This document shows positions 34,145 through 42,245 of a stretch of 64,000 nt of DNA, in pieces. Where the stretch lies: positions 62,001 to 126,000 of the forward strand of contig JAEZKC010000014.1 in assembly GCA_023436205.1 (NCBI GenBank), given 5' to 3'. The stretch's first letter is position 1. Every line of letters starts with the position of its first letter. The notes below the pieces were generated by a model. It was given only the letters and a program-made list of their open reading frames with translations, had not been told where the DNA came from and searched no databases. The position numbers were made by a program, and so were the translations under genes. Origin of the DNA: Fibrobacterota bacterium. Lineage in GTDB: Bacteria > Fibrobacterota > Chitinivibrionia > Chitinivibrionales > Chitinispirillaceae.

Positions 34145-35479
34145 ATGAAAAATAAAATGAATTCCGACAAAGATGGATTAAAAATCAGAAAATTAAATCC
34201 GGACAGTTTTCTTTTTCAGATGGGGCTTCGCCCTGGTGACCGGATTCTCGCTGTTAACGGACAAGATGTTATTGATGAGCTTGATTTCTATTTCTATGCA
34301 GCTGAATCATATCTGGAGTTAGAGGTGGAGCGCAGGGGACGTCTGGGGATTTTTGAGCTCGAACGACCGATGGGCTGCTCAATGGAGGTTGATTTTCACG
34401 AAAAACCTATCAACAAGTGCACTAATCGCTGCATTTTCTGCTTTATTGATCAGATGCCAAAAGGTTTGCGATCTTCCTTATATATAAAAGATGAAGATTT
34501 CAAACACTCCTTTCTCAATGGAAATTATGTCACTCTATCATCGGCAACTCAGCAGGATCTTGAGCGGATTGTGCATATTGGGCTTTCCCCTCTTTTTATT
34601 TCAGTTCACGCCACCGACCCTGCGGTGAGGGCGAAGATGCTGCGGAACAGAAAGGCTCCCTCAATTCTTGAACAGCTTAAATATTTGAGTGATCATGCGA
34701 TCTGCTTTCACACCCAAATTGTGGTTTGTCCCGGATTCAACGATGGGGAGATTCTTCTTCAAACTATAAACGATCTCTTAAAGTTTGGCAAGTCACTACT
34801 TTCGATTGCTGTTGTTCCGGTGGGATTGACTCGTTTCAGAAAAGAAAAGCTTCTTCCGGTGAGTGAATCGAAAGCTGTGGAGATCTGTGATCAGGTCTCT
34901 CTCGTCTCAGATTTACATGCAAAGCAGGATGGCATGAGAAGAATCTTCCTTGCTGATGAGTTTTTCATTAGGGCTGGAAAGCCTATTCCCCCGGTCAGTT
35001 ATTACGAGGAATATCCTCAGATTGAAAATGGAGTAGGGTTGATACGCCTGTTCCTGCAGTCTCAGGTGCGTTTAAAAAGAAAGCTTTTGAGTTCAAGGGG
35101 TAAGGTCGATAAAAACGGAGCGAGGAATTTGGTTGTAACCGCTTCTTCGGCATTCCCCTTCATCAAAAGAGCTGTTGAACAATTGTCCTCTTTATTGATG
35201 GCAGATTACGAAACCGTGTGCGTTCAAAACAGATACTTTGGAACCAGTGTCACAGTGGCCGGTCTGTTGACTGCATCCGATGTGATTACCGCTGTGAGGG
35301 AACGTTTAAGAAACTGTCACTGCTCTGCGGTATTCCTTCCGTGTGTAATGTTTAATCATAATGGATCAACTTTGGACGGATATTCTGCGGAGCGCATTAG
35401 CAGACTTTTAAAGCTGCCGGTGAAAGTGGTTTCATCTCTTGAAGAAGTTGCGGAACTGGAAGAAATGGAAGGTAAATGA
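34145..35479 (+). CDS. Radical SAM DUF512 protein with PDZ-like N-terminus
   Basis: 444 residues. Residues about 10-70 form a PDZ-like domain (LRPGDRILAVNGQDV). The radical SAM cluster ligands are C92, C96 and C99 (KCTNRCIFCFIDQMPKG), and the DUF512 domain fills the C-terminal third. The family's substrate is not known. The stop codon overlaps the start of the pseudouridine synthase gene. Confidence 0.88.
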   Translation: MKNKMNSDKDGLKIRKLNPDSFLFQMGLRPGDRILAVNGQDVIDELDFYFYAAESYLELEVERRGRLGIFELERPMGCSMEVDFHEKPINKCTNRCIFCFIDQMPKGLRSSLYIKDEDFKHSFLNGNYVTLSSATQQDLERIVHIGLSPLFISVHATDPAVRAKMLRNRKAPSILEQLKYLSDHAICFHTQIVVCPGFNDGEILLQTINDLLKFGKSLLSIAVVPVGLTRFRKEKLLPVSESKAVEICDQVSLVSDLHAKQDGMRRIFLADEFFIRAGKPIPPVSYYEEYPQIENGVGLIRLFLQSQVRLKRKLLSSRGKVDKNGARNLVVTASSAFPFIKRAVEQLSSLLMADYETVCVQNRYFGTSVTVAGLLTASDVITAVRERLRNCHCSAVFLPCVMFNHNGSTLDGYSAERISRLLKLPVKVVSSLEEVAELEEMEGK

Positions 35480-36243
35480 TGCAGAATCGAATTGAAAGAG
35501 AAATGGATCAGCAACCGGTTAGGATAAATCGCTATCTCGCTCAGTGCGGGTTGGGATCAAGAAGGAAGTGCGATGAGCTGGTTCAAAGCGGGCGCATTTA
35601 TGTGAACGGGGAAAAGGTAACAGAGTTGGGGACCAGAGTTGTTCCCGGTGTCGATAATGTCGAGTATTTGGGAAAGACCCTTAGACCTGTTAAAAAACTT
35701 GAGTACTGGGCCTACTGCAAGCCTCGGGAGGTCATGGTGACTCGCACTGATCCCGAGGGGCGTGTTACCATATACGATGCACTCAGGCGTGATGGTCTGG
35801 ATGCCGATCTGCTCAAATATGTTGGACGACTTGACTACCTTTCAGAGGGTCTTCTGCTACTGACAAATGATGGTGATCTGATTCACGCCCTGACTCATCC
35901 CCGTTTTCGCATAAAGAAAGTTTACCTTGTGAGGACCGGTCGTGCGCTTGTACAGCAGGAAATTGAGAGGTTGATTCAGGGTGTGGAATCAGAAGGTCAG
36001 CTGCTCCATGCTGCCGAAGTCAAGTCTGTTGATGTGAAGGATGATCAGAACTGGTATGAGATTACACTGTTTGAAGGTAAGAACCGACAGATAAGGCGAA
36101 TGCTGGAGGTGCTTGGACATGAGGTGCGCCGGTTGAAAAGAGTTCAGTTCGGTACTGTTCGCCTCGGAGACTTGAAAGGCGGGCAATTTCGTGAATTGAC
36201 ACCCCGTGAAATCGGGGGCTTAAAAAATGCAGGTTACAAATGA
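35476..36243 (+). CDS. Pseudouridine synthase of the RsuA/RluB family
   Basis: 255 residues. An N-terminal S4 RNA-binding domain (about 14-60, INRYLAQCGLGSRRKCDELV) precedes the catalytic domain with GRLDYLSEGLLLLTNDGDL, D120 being the catalytic Asp, and the motif KNRQIRRML. It isomerises a uridine in rRNA; RluB or RluF fits best. It overlaps both neighbours by 4 bases (ATGA) and is translationally linked with the DUF512 and HAD genes. Confidence 0.9.
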   Translation: MMQNRIEREMDQQPVRINRYLAQCGLGSRRKCDELVQSGRIYVNGEKVTELGTRVVPGVDNVEYLGKTLRPVKKLEYWAYCKPREVMVTRTDPEGRVTIYDALRRDGLDADLLKYVGRLDYLSEGLLLLTNDGDLIHALTHPRFRIKKVYLVRTGRALVQQEIERLIQGVESEGQLLHAAEVKSVDVKDDQNWYEITLFEGKNRQIRRMLEVLGHEVRRLKRVQFGTVRLGDLKGGQFRELTPREIGGLKNAGYK

Positions 36244-36908
36244 ACCAAAACTTTATGAAATATAAAGCAGTCATGTTCGACCTGGATGGCACCCTGCTGG
36301 ATACGTTGCTTGATTTGGCAGAATCCATGAATAGCGTTCTGGAAAAGCTTGGGTTCCCTCAGCACCCAGTTGACAAATACCGTTATTTTGTTGGTGATGG
36401 TATGAAAATGCTCGCCAGACGCGCTCTTCCGCAGTCTGCCGATGAACAGACTGTACTACGCTGCCATGAACTGATGCGGGAAGAGTACGGGAGTCGTTGG
36501 GATAAAAAGACCCGGCCCTATGATGGGATCCTGGAACTTCTGGAGGAGCTGAACGGCAGAAATCTCATCCTGACAGTTTTTTCTAACAAACCGGATGATT
36601 TCACCCGCCAGGTAGTGGCCCATTTTTTCAGACCCGGCATATTTCACATAGTCATGGGAGCCGGTCAGTTTCCCCCTAAATCAGACCCCTCCGGAGCATT
36701 GTACATTGCCCAACAATGTTCCATTGAAACTTCGTCCTTTTTATATGTTGGTGATACCAACACCGATATGAAAACCGCTATAGGAGCCGGTATGTTTCCT
36801 GTGGGAGTGACATGGGGATTCCGCTCGCGGGAGGAACTCGTGAATGCAGGTGCAAAGTGTACAATTAGCCGACCGGATGAACTGCTGGCTTTAGTGACAA
36901 ACGAGTAA
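36240..36908 (+). CDS. HAD-family phosphatase, phosphoglycolate phosphatase-like
   Basis: 222 residues, the size of Gph. HAD motifs are all present: motif I DLDGT (D14, D16), motif II FSNKP, motif III Lys (PPKSDP) and motif IV GDTNTDM. Members clear 2-phosphoglycolate or act on other small phosphates. The start overlaps the end of the pseudouridine synthase gene. Confidence 0.88.
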   Translation: MNQNFMKYKAVMFDLDGTLLDTLLDLAESMNSVLEKLGFPQHPVDKYRYFVGDGMKMLARRALPQSADEQTVLRCHELMREEYGSRWDKKTRPYDGILELLEELNGRNLILTVFSNKPDDFTRQVVAHFFRPGIFHIVMGAGQFPPKSDPSGALYIAQQCSIETSSFLYVGDTNTDMKTAIGAGMFPVGVTWGFRSREELVNAGAKCTISRPDELLALVTNE

Positions 36909-36984
36909 AAAAGTATGAAAGTTCAGAAAAGAAATTTGTCTTCCGAACCTGCAACATATAGATTTAGGTTTCGGAGAAATCAAT

Positions 36985-37335
36985 ATGTTTTCAGCACGAA
37001 ATTGTATCATTCTAATAGGTCTGTTTTTACCCCTGTTTTTTCTCTTTTCAATTTGCCATCATTCAGATGTGGTAAACGAAGTTCAGCGGGGTAGAAGCGA
37101 GACTGTTCTTGACGGAGAAACCGAAGGAGATGCAGATGCTGAAATCTTGCTTCAGTTGGAGTGTGAGGGGAGTGAGAGTTGTGAAGAAAACCAGACAAGA
37201 GTTCGACTAATCTTTTCTCATTCCGGCCGTACACAACAAAACACCTCCAGACTATCTCAATGCTACTTTAATTCATCTGTTTCTTTTTCCGCAACTTGTC
37301 ATTGTGTCCATAATTCCTTCCCGCTCAGGGTCTGA
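36985..37335 (+). CDS. Possible small lipoprotein of unknown function
   Basis: 116 residues. A hydrophobic leader (CIILIGLFLPLFFLFSIC) ends in Cys, suggesting a lipobox, followed by an acidic stretch and a Cys/Ser-rich C-terminus (FNSSVSFSATCHCV). GGAG lies 8 bases before the ATG. It is not recognised and could be a spurious frame; codon use looks plausible. Confidence 0.45.
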   Translation: MFSARNCIILIGLFLPLFFLFSICHHSDVVNEVQRGRSETVLDGETEGDADAEILLQLECEGSESCEENQTRVRLIFSHSGRTQQNTSRLSQCYFNSSVSFSATCHCVHNSFPLRV

Positions 37336-37469
37336 TTCCTAAAAGTCAATATCAAATACGATGCATTACTGCATCCTGATTGATCATTGCAGGCACTAGT
37401 TAAAAGCGCATGTATGATTGATTCGGCGCATGCTTTTGCGGTCTGGAATCCTAAATATGGGAGTGTATT

Positions 37470-38363
37470 GTGAAACTTTCTACTCTGTTTCAAAAAGATC
37501 ATGTATTCATTGATCATCAGGTGCAGAACACCGGACAGCTCTTTGTCTTTGCTTCAAGGATAATGTCGGAGAGCACTGGTGTTGATGCGTCAAGTATTGA
37601 AGCTGCTCTTCTTCACAGGGAATCCCTCGGGGGAACTGTTCTGGGAAAAGAAACCATGGTTCCTCACGCCTATGTGGAGGGGCTGAAAGATTACATAATC
37701 ATGTACGTAAGGCTGAAATCTCCCTTGCTGCTTGACGGTGGAAACACCGTACGGCACGCCTTTATTATCCTTACTTCAAGGGAAATGGCTGCATTTCATC
37801 TTAAGATCATGAGGGCTGTTGCAGACATATTGACCAATCATGATCAGATACTTCTCTCAGCCGGTTCTGCGGAATCATTCATATCCGAACTTGAAAAAAC
37901 CGGTGTGCGGGTCGAATCCCATCTTCACGCAAGAGACTTTCTGCAATCAGTTCCGTCAATAAGAGAAACAGACTCGGTTTCCAGGGCTGTTGATCTTATG
38001 AAAGAGCAGAACTGGTCACATGTGCCGGTAACAGATGTCAATGGCAGATTCGTTGGTACTGTGGACTTTATTGACGTACTGGGGGCCACCATGCCCGATT
38101 ATGTGATGAGACTTTCTGATCTGTCATTTCTGGAGGATTTTGAACCGCTCAAGCAGTTCGCACTCAAGGAGAACAGCATGAGTGTAAGAGCGTACATAAA
38201 AAACATCAGCACAATGATTGTTACTGATGATGTGAGTTATGTGGAGGTGCTTTTTCTTATGGTAAAGCATCGACACCGTTTTCTGATCGCTGTTGATCAG
38301 AAAGGACTTTTTCTGGGGGTCATTCGTTCCATGGATGTGATCAACCGGATTTTCAGAGCATAA
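37470..38363 (+). CDS. PTS EIIA-like domain fused to two CBS domains
   Basis: 297 residues from GTG 37470 with GGAG 7 bases upstream. The N-terminal half (about 1-145) is an EIIA-Fru/Ntr-like domain with H66 in the PHAYVEG position of the phosphorylated His. Two CBS modules follow (about 155-210 and 225-290). There is no EIIB or EIIC, so this is a regulatory EIIA. The permease gene starts 15 bases downstream, suggesting it controls that transporter in response to phosphorylation and a nucleotide. Confidence 0.82.
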   Translation: MKLSTLFQKDHVFIDHQVQNTGQLFVFASRIMSESTGVDASSIEAALLHRESLGGTVLGKETMVPHAYVEGLKDYIIMYVRLKSPLLLDGGNTVRHAFIILTSREMAAFHLKIMRAVADILTNHDQILLSAGSAESFISELEKTGVRVESHLHARDFLQSVPSIRETDSVSRAVDLMKEQNWSHVPVTDVNGRFVGTVDFIDVLGATMPDYVMRLSDLSFLEDFEPLKQFALKENSMSVRAYIKNISTMIVTDDVSYVEVLFLMVKHRHRFLIAVDQKGLFLGVIRSMDVINRIFRA

Positions 38364-38378
38364 ATTGGGAGAAAAGAA

Positions 38379-39665
38379 ATGATAAAGCTGCTTGACTTTC
38401 CTCAGATTGAAGCACTGATGCTCTTTCTGACAGCCTATGGTTTTATTGTAACTGAAAAGATAAATAAAACCCTGGTGGCGCTACTTGGTGCAGGTCTCCT
38501 GTTGGCTTTTCACGTTGTTCCTGCTGAAGAGGTGATTACTCACATTGACGTAAATGTTATTTTCCTGTTGATTTTCATGATGATAATCGTGAGAATTACC
38601 GAGAAGAGCGGACTTTTTGAATACCTTGCTGTCTGGGCAGCTCAAAAAGTGCAGGCCCATCCGGTAAAACTCATGGTTGCTCTCTTTCTGGTGACCGGAG
38701 TTTCTTCTGCTATACTTGACAATGTCACCACGATTCTGCTGATAACCCCCATTACCATTCTTATTGCCGCTCAGATGCAGACCAGCCCCGTTCCTTTTCT
38801 TATTACGCAGGTACTGGCGTCCAATATTGCCGGAACCGCAACACTCATCGGTGATCCTCCAAACATCATGATCGGTTCAGCCGCGAATCTTTCCTTTATG
38901 GATTTTGTGATCCACTTGACACCCGTTATTATTCTGCAGGTCTTGGTTGTATCCGGGCTCTTTTATATTTTCTTCCGAAAAAAGATTCAGACCTCAGCCA
39001 TTGCCCGAGCCCGCATCATGGAGATGAAAAAGAGCCGAATGATAAGAGATCCTTTACTTTTAAAAAAATCGCTTGCGGTCATTGGGCTTGTGGTGGTCGG
39101 CTTTCTTCTGCATGGGTTTCTGGAAATTGAGGCCAGTGTCATTGCCATGATCGGAGCTATGGTCCTTACGATCTGGACAGGAATGGAACCGGAGGCGCTT
39201 TTTGAAAAGGTTGAATGGGGGACCATTATGTTCTTCATTGGCCTTTTTATAATGGTTGGCGGATTGGTTGAAGTGGGAGTGGTTAGAAAAATCTCCGAGC
39301 TGCTTCTCTCAGTTTCCCAGAAAGACCTCAAGGTGCTAAGTCAGATGTTCATCTGGGTTGCTGGGCTGCTCTCTGGTATTATCGACAATATCCCTCTGGT
39401 AGCCACTTTTATTCCTGTCATAAAAGAAATGTCCCTGGTGATGGGGGTTGAACAGGTGGAACCTTTATGGTGGAGTCTTGCGCTGGGGTCTTGCCTCGGA
39501 GGAAATTTGACCGCAATAGGTGCATCGGCAAATGTGGTTATGATCTCATCGGCCAAGAAAAGTGATATCAAAATCACTTTCATCGATTTTCTTAAATACG
39601 GAATTCCAATCACCTTTCTGACATTAGCCATGTCCAGCATTTACGTTCATTTCAGGTATTTCTAA
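38379..39665 (+). CDS. ArsB/NhaD-type ion transporter (IT superfamily permease)
   Basis: 428 residues, about 11 membrane helices. Two inverted repeats carry the signatures of the ArsB/NhaD family: SAILDNVTTILLITPI and IAGTATLIGDPPNIMIG in the first half, and GIIDNIPLVATFIP with a NLTAIGASANVV loop in the second. The family includes arsenite exporters, Na+/H+ antiporters and sulfate or citrate carriers; the substrate cannot be read. The EIIA-CBS protein directly upstream probably regulates it. Confidence 0.87.
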   Translation: MIKLLDFPQIEALMLFLTAYGFIVTEKINKTLVALLGAGLLLAFHVVPAEEVITHIDVNVIFLLIFMMIIVRITEKSGLFEYLAVWAAQKVQAHPVKLMVALFLVTGVSSAILDNVTTILLITPITILIAAQMQTSPVPFLITQVLASNIAGTATLIGDPPNIMIGSAANLSFMDFVIHLTPVIILQVLVVSGLFYIFFRKKIQTSAIARARIMEMKKSRMIRDPLLLKKSLAVIGLVVVGFLLHGFLEIEASVIAMIGAMVLTIWTGMEPEALFEKVEWGTIMFFIGLFIMVGGLVEVGVVRKISELLLSVSQKDLKVLSQMFIWVAGLLSGIIDNIPLVATFIPVIKEMSLVMGVEQVEPLWWSLALGSCLGGNLTAIGASANVVMISSAKKSDIKITFIDFLKYGIPITFLTLAMSSIYVHFRYF

Positions 39666-39722
39666 GACTTACACCCTCTTTCAGGCCCGTTATTTGCTTC
39701 TATTCTCCTCCTTGCGGGCCAA

Positions 39723-39744
39723 AGAGAGAGTGTTCTCTCTGTTT
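39723..39744 (+). terminator. Weak terminator-like hairpin
   Basis: AGAGAGA (39723-39729) pairs with TCTCTCT (39734-39740) around GTGT, followed by GTTT. A second inverted repeat, GGCCCG/CGGGCC (39684-39689, 39715-39720), lies just before. Neither has a strong T run. Confidence 0.35.
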
Positions 39745-39876
39745 CATTGCTCGCCAGATTTATTTATTTTAAGACGTTTCAATGCTTTAGGCTAAATTGG
39801 ACGCCCGGATTCGATCGGGTCCTCCTGAAAAGAAAATGCAATTTAGAGAACAAGGATTTTCAGAAAGGATACATTC

Positions 39877-40410
39877 ATGAACAGAGTGGAGCTGGCATTC
39901 AGGTCTTTTTTCTGGATTTTTTTCAGTAAGGATTTCAGAGATGAGATCGCTCCTTATTTTGAAGAGGGGCCTCGGCAGCTTGAGCAGAAACTGGAGGAGA
40001 AGCCTGTTATTGTGGAAGAAAAGAAAGTGACTCGTTCAGATGCCATAAAGCTTCTGGCCCTGTTCCAAAGGGAGGGGCGTCTGGTTGATTTTCTCAAAGA
40101 ACCTATCGATGCATACAGCGATGCGCAGATCGGGGCAGCAGTGAGAGATGTTCATCGCGATTGCGCCGCAGTGCTCGATCGGGCTTTCGGGATGGAGTCT
40201 CTGGTTGATAAAGAAGAGGGAGAGGCTCTTTCAGTATTGCCCGGATTTGATCCCGACCAGTATCGACTTACCGGAAATGTGACCGGAAATCCACCTTACA
40301 ATGGCACTTTGAGGCATCACGGATGGAAAGCCACCAAGTGTGAACTGCCGGTGTGGCAGGGAACTGAAGAGGCTGTAAACGTTGTCGCTCCTGCAGAAGT
40401 GGAGCTGTAA
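39877..40410 (+). CDS. DUF2760 family protein
   Basis: 177 residues, no signal peptide. A hydrophobic N-terminal stretch (VELAFRSFFWIFFS) precedes a charged linker and a C-terminal domain with LLALFQREGRLVDFLKE and PYNGTLRHHGWKATKCELP. It matches the DUF2760 family that I know as a companion of Hsp70-like genes. It lies 56 bases before the first Hsp70-like gene and is probably cotranscribed with it. Confidence 0.8.
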   Translation: MNRVELAFRSFFWIFFSKDFRDEIAPYFEEGPRQLEQKLEEKPVIVEEKKVTRSDAIKLLALFQREGRLVDFLKEPIDAYSDAQIGAAVRDVHRDCAAVLDRAFGMESLVDKEEGEALSVLPGFDPDQYRLTGNVTGNPPYNGTLRHHGWKATKCELPVWQGTEEAVNVVAPAEVEL

Positions 40411-40466
40411 TCTTTGGACTGTTTTATGAAACAGTTTCTTGCAGATCAATGCATCAAGGAGAATTC

Positions 40467-42245
40467 ATGGCTTCGAAATATGCAATAGGAATAGATTTAG
40501 GCACTACCAATAGTGTTCTGGCCTACAAAACTCTCGAAGAAGGATCGGAAGTAAACCTGCTTGAGATCCCTCAGCTGGTGGCAGCATCTACAATCGAGAA
40601 CAGGTTTTCTCTGCCCTCGTTTTGCTATCTGGCAACAGAGGCGGAAAGTGAAAAAGATGTTTATGCGCTTCCATGGGATTCATCTCGTGATTTTGCCGTT
40701 GGGGAGCTGGCCAGAAGACAGGCTGCCGACGTGCCGACTCGTACCATTGCCGCTGCGAAGAGCTGGCTGGCTCACTCGAAGGTAAATAGAAGAGAACAAA
40801 TATTGCCGTGGAATGCCCCGGCTGATGTGGCCAAAATCTCTCCTGTGGAGGCTTCGCGAAGGTACCTGGCTCATATTGTTGATGCTTGGAATCATCTTTT
40901 CCCCGATGCTCCATTCGCAGAACAGCAGGTGGTGCTCACTGTTCCCGCTTCTTTTGATGCAAGTGCAAGGGAACTGACTATGGAAGCTGCCAAGCAGGCT
41001 GGCTTGCCGGCAGATCTGGTTCTGCTCGAAGAGCCTCAGGCTGCCGTTTATTCCTGGCTTGCCGATGCCGGAGAAGACTGGCGGCGCAGGCTTAAAGTTG
41101 GGGATAATCTGCTGATTTTCGATGTGGGAGGGGGTACTACCGATTTTACTCTCATCGGAGTCGAAGATGACCATGGGGACTTGGCTTTAAAGCGGCTTGC
41201 GGTGGGTAACCATATTCTGGTTGGCGGGGATAACATGGATCTCACGCTTGCTCACGTGGCCAGAACTGCTTTTTCTGAAAAAGGGGTAAAGCTCGATGCC
41301 TGGCAATCGGTTGCTCTGTGGCATTCCTGCCGCAACGCAAAGGAGCAGCTTCTCTCCTTGGAGGGGCCAGAGAGCTATCCCGTTACAATTCTTGGAAGGG
41401 GATCGAAACTCATCGGGGGTACGATATCCTCCGATTTAACTTCTGATCAAGTTCGCTCGGTGCTGGTTGATGGATTCTTTCCTGTCTGTTCCGCCGATGC
41501 CGTTCCGACTCGAAGGCCGGCATCCGGTTTCAGGGAAATTGGCCTTCCCTTCGAATCAGATACAGCTATCACTCGTCATCTGGCTCATTTCCTTCGATTA
41601 CAGGGGCAAAACGGTGTCAGTGTGCATCCATCGCACGTTTTGTTTAACGGTGGTGTTTTCAAAGCGGAAATTTTCAGAATGCGCTCCCTTGAAGTTATTC
41701 AGTCATGGTTCGGGAAGGATGTGACTCCTTTAGAGCAGAATCCTGATCTGGATTACGCGGTGGCCCGCGGTGCCGCATATTATGCTTTTATCAAACAGGG
41801 TAAAGGTTTACGGATTAGAGGCGGAACCGCTCGTGCCTATTACGTGGGTATAGAAACTGCCGGTCCGGCAGTTCCTGGTATCGAACGGCCGCTTTCGGCG
41901 CTCTGTGTGGTTCCGTTTGGCATGGAAGAGGGAACTCAGATTGATGTCCCCAGTGAAGAGATCGGTCTTGTCGTTGGGGAGCAGGCAAAGTTTCGTTTCT
42001 TCAGCTCTCCGGTGCGCAAGCAGGATGCTCCGGGTGATCTGGTTGATCAGTGGAGTGAGGTGGAAATTGAGGAAACCGATTCCCTGGAAGCTAATCTTCC
42101 CGGGGATGAAAAGTTTACTGAAGGTTATGTGCCAGTTAAGTTTCAGTCCCGGATTACAGAGTTGGGGGTTTTTGAACTGTGGTGTAAGAGCACCGTTTCC
42201 GATGATTCCTGGAAACTTGAATTCAGTGTACGGGAAAATCAATGA
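40467..42245 (+). CDS. Hsp70-like ATPase, short form
   Basis: 592 residues from the ATG at 40467, which has AAGGAG 5 bases upstream; the ATG at 40449 is less likely. The actin-type nucleotide-binding domain is clear: GIDLGTTNS, the phosphate-2 loop IFDVGGGTTDF and a region with VLFNGGVFKAE. It lacks the standard substrate-binding domain and EEVD-like end of DnaK; only about 120 residues follow the nucleotide domain. No DnaJ or GrpE gene is nearby. Overlaps the next gene by 4 bases (ATGA). Confidence 0.88.
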   Translation: MASKYAIGIDLGTTNSVLAYKTLEEGSEVNLLEIPQLVAASTIENRFSLPSFCYLATEAESEKDVYALPWDSSRDFAVGELARRQAADVPTRTIAAAKSWLAHSKVNRREQILPWNAPADVAKISPVEASRRYLAHIVDAWNHLFPDAPFAEQQVVLTVPASFDASARELTMEAAKQAGLPADLVLLEEPQAAVYSWLADAGEDWRRRLKVGDNLLIFDVGGGTTDFTLIGVEDDHGDLALKRLAVGNHILVGGDNMDLTLAHVARTAFSEKGVKLDAWQSVALWHSCRNAKEQLLSLEGPESYPVTILGRGSKLIGGTISSDLTSDQVRSVLVDGFFPVCSADAVPTRRPASGFREIGLPFESDTAITRHLAHFLRLQGQNGVSVHPSHVLFNGGVFKAEIFRMRSLEVIQSWFGKDVTPLEQNPDLDYAVARGAAYYAFIKQGKGLRIRGGTARAYYVGIETAGPAVPGIERPLSALCVVPFGMEEGTQIDVPSEEIGLVVGEQAKFRFFSSPVRKQDAPGDLVDQWSEVEIEETDSLEANLPGDEKFTEGYVPVKFQSRITELGVFELWCKSTVSDDSWKLEFSVRENQ

